A DNA stretch of 64,000 nt, taken from NCBI GenBank assembly GCA_963720885.1, contig CAVRGW010000004.1, positions 62,001-126,000 on the forward strand. The letters are read 5' to 3'. This DNA comes from DATLLN01 sp963720885. GTDB lineage: Bacteria > Actinomycetota > Thermoleophilia > Gaiellales > JAICJC01. A model generated the notes under the pieces. That model searched no databases. It was not told the DNA's origin and was given only the letters and a program-made list of their open reading frames with translations. The position numbers and the translations under genes were made by a program. Below, in pieces: positions 62,923 to 64,000 of the stretch (the stretch's first letter is position 1; every line of letters begins with the position of its first letter).

Positions 62923-64000
62923 TGGGCAGTTCCGAGGGCGCCGCGGCAGCGGTGCATCTACCCGTGAAGAGCACGACCCGAACCCGGCCGGTGGCGCTGT
63001 TTCTGCCGTCGCTCGTCGGCGGCGGCGCCGAGCGCGTGTTTCTCGACATCGCGTCGGGGCTGGCCGGCCGCGGGCTCCCGGTCGAGCTCGTGATCGCCAA
63101 GTCCGAGGGCGCGCTGCTCGACCAGGTGCCGGACGGCGTCCGGCTGCGCGCACTGGGCGCGCGGCGCACCGCCTCGTCCGTCCCCGCTCTGGTGCGCTAC
63201 CTGCGGCGCGAGCGGCCCGCGGCGATGGTGACCGCGCTCGCCCACGCCAACCTGATGGCGGTCGCGGCCGCCGGGATCGCGCATTCCGGGACACGGGTGG
63301 TCGTCACCGAGCATCTCCCGCCGTCCACCTGGGTGGACACGCCACAGCGCCGCGACTCGAAGCTGATGCCGCGGATGATGCACGCGCTCTACCCGCGGGC
63401 CGGCGCGATCGTCGCCGTCTCCACCGGCGTGGCCGACGATCTGGCACGGCGGGCGCGGATTCCCCGCTCGCAGGTGCGGGTGATCTACAACCCGCTGCTG
63501 GTCGACCGGCTGGAGGAGCTGGCCTCTGAGCCCCTCGACCATCCGTGGTTCGGGCCGGGGATGCCGCCGGTGGTGCTGGCCGTCGGCCGGCTGACGCCGC
63601 AGAAGGACTTCGCGACGCTGATCCGGGCCGTCGCGGCGGTTCGTGCCGGGCGGCCGTGCCGGCTGCTGGTGCTCGGGGAGGGCGAGCAGCGCGCCTCGCT
63701 GGAGGCGCTGGTTGCCGAGCTGGGCATGGGAGATGACGTGTCGATGCCCGGGTTCGTGCCGAACCCGTATCCGTACTTCCGGGCCGCGGCGATGCTCGCG
63801 TTGTCGTCCCGGTTCGAAGGTTTGCCCACCGTACTGCTCGAGGCCGTCTGCCTCGGGGTGCCGGTGGTTGCGACGGACTGCCCCAGCGGCCCGTCGGAGA
63901 TCCTCGACGGGGGCCGCCATGGCCGGCTCGTCCCCGTCGGCGATGTGGCGGCGCTGGCCGCCGCCATCGAGGAGACCGTCGAGCGCCCGATCGTCCCGGG
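62922..64000 (+). CDS. Glycosyltransferase family 4 protein (3' end outside window)
   Basis: At least 359 codons, open to the window edge. Start GTG 62922 fits the preceding TACCCT element; GTG 62964 is an alternative closer to the conserved start (VALFLPSLVGGGAERVFLDIA). GT4 features are the N-terminal glycine loop, VVTEHLPPSTW, IVAVSTGVADDLARR, VIYNPL, LAVGRLTPQKDF, LGEGEQR, the EX7E motif around RFEGLPTVLLEA and VATDCPSGPSEIL. It adds a sugar to the glycan made by the surrounding surface cluster. Confidence 0.88.
   Translation, partial: MGSSEGAAAAVHLPVKSTTRTRPVALFLPSLVGGGAERVFLDIASGLAGRGLPVELVIAKSEGALLDQVPDGVRLRALGARRTASSVPALVRYLRRERPAAMVTALAHANLMAVAAAGIAHSGTRVVVTEHLPPSTWVDTPQRRDSKLMPRMMHALYPRAGAIVAVSTGVADDLARRARIPRSQVRVIYNPLLVDRLEELASEPLDHPWFGPGMPPVVLAVGRLTPQKDFATLIRAVAAVRAGRPCRLLVLGEGEQRASLEALVAELGMGDDVSMPGFVPNPYPYFRAAAMLALSSRFEGLPTVLLEAVCLGVPVVATDCPSGPSEILDGGRHGRLVPVGDVAALAAAIEETVERPIVP

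Overview
The window is about 70% G+C, densely packed and strand-switching. It has many GTG starts and many 4-base ATGA/GTGA gene overlaps. Gene content (separate PurL and PurF-M-N-H, EtfD of the mycobacterial type, IS481 element, MoaX fusion, twin IclR regulators) points to an actinobacterium, Actinomycetota. A Thermoleophilia-like lineage is my guess, not something the sequence proves. I saw no rRNA, tRNA or CRISPR.

Layout. 1-5476: purine biosynthesis run purL(partial)-purF-purM-purN-purH. 5481-12356: a small DUF3052-like protein, a two-gene ABC exporter, an APC-family permease, two small membrane proteins and ettA. 12357-12668: the only gene-free stretch over 300 bases, holding short tandem repeats. 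12669-35330: a large block that reads as quaternary-amine (choline/glycine betaine type) breakdown. It contains sthA, an IclR-led operon (GMC oxidoreductase, small PF13769-type protein, homocysteine methyltransferase homologue), an MttB-family methyltransferase divergent from a second IclR-led operon (corrinoid protein, MTHFR-like, methyl-THF methyltransferase, corrinoid-activating Fe-S ATPase, DUF1638, zinc alcohol dehydrogenase), an intact IS481 element, a GntR-SDR pair, and a dimethylglycine/sarcosine dehydrogenase-etfB-etfA-etfD operon.

Inferred joint function: methyl groups leave the quaternary amine through the corrinoid route to folate. The resulting tertiary/secondary amine is then oxidatively demethylated by the FAD/GcvT-type dehydrogenase, which passes electrons through EtfBA and EtfD to the quinone pool. 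Palindromes next to the regulators suggest local control, and one palindrome type links the first IclR operon to the APC permease.

35467-44834: a histidine/glycine-rich membrane-anchored protein, a cupin, mobA-selB-selA, a D,D-carboxypeptidase, an M50 protease, a MoaD-MoaE fusion and a methylmalonyl-CoA-mutase-like catalytic subunit. 44844-64000: a cell-surface block with three beta-helix proteins, an ATP-grasp protein, a GNAT/CelD-like protein, three tandem lysyl-oxidase-family proteins with an intact copper and quinone-cofactor site, a fibronectin-III/beta-helix protein, an orphan polyamine-type binding protein, three sulfotransferases, a flippase, a polysaccharide deacetylase and the start of a GT4 glycosyltransferase. 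Together these look like machinery for a sulfated, possibly oxidatively cross-linked extracellular matrix.

Two genes (17582-18428 and 23080-24934) carry a single-base insertion that splits the reading frame. Whether these are true mutations or sequencing errors cannot be told from here.
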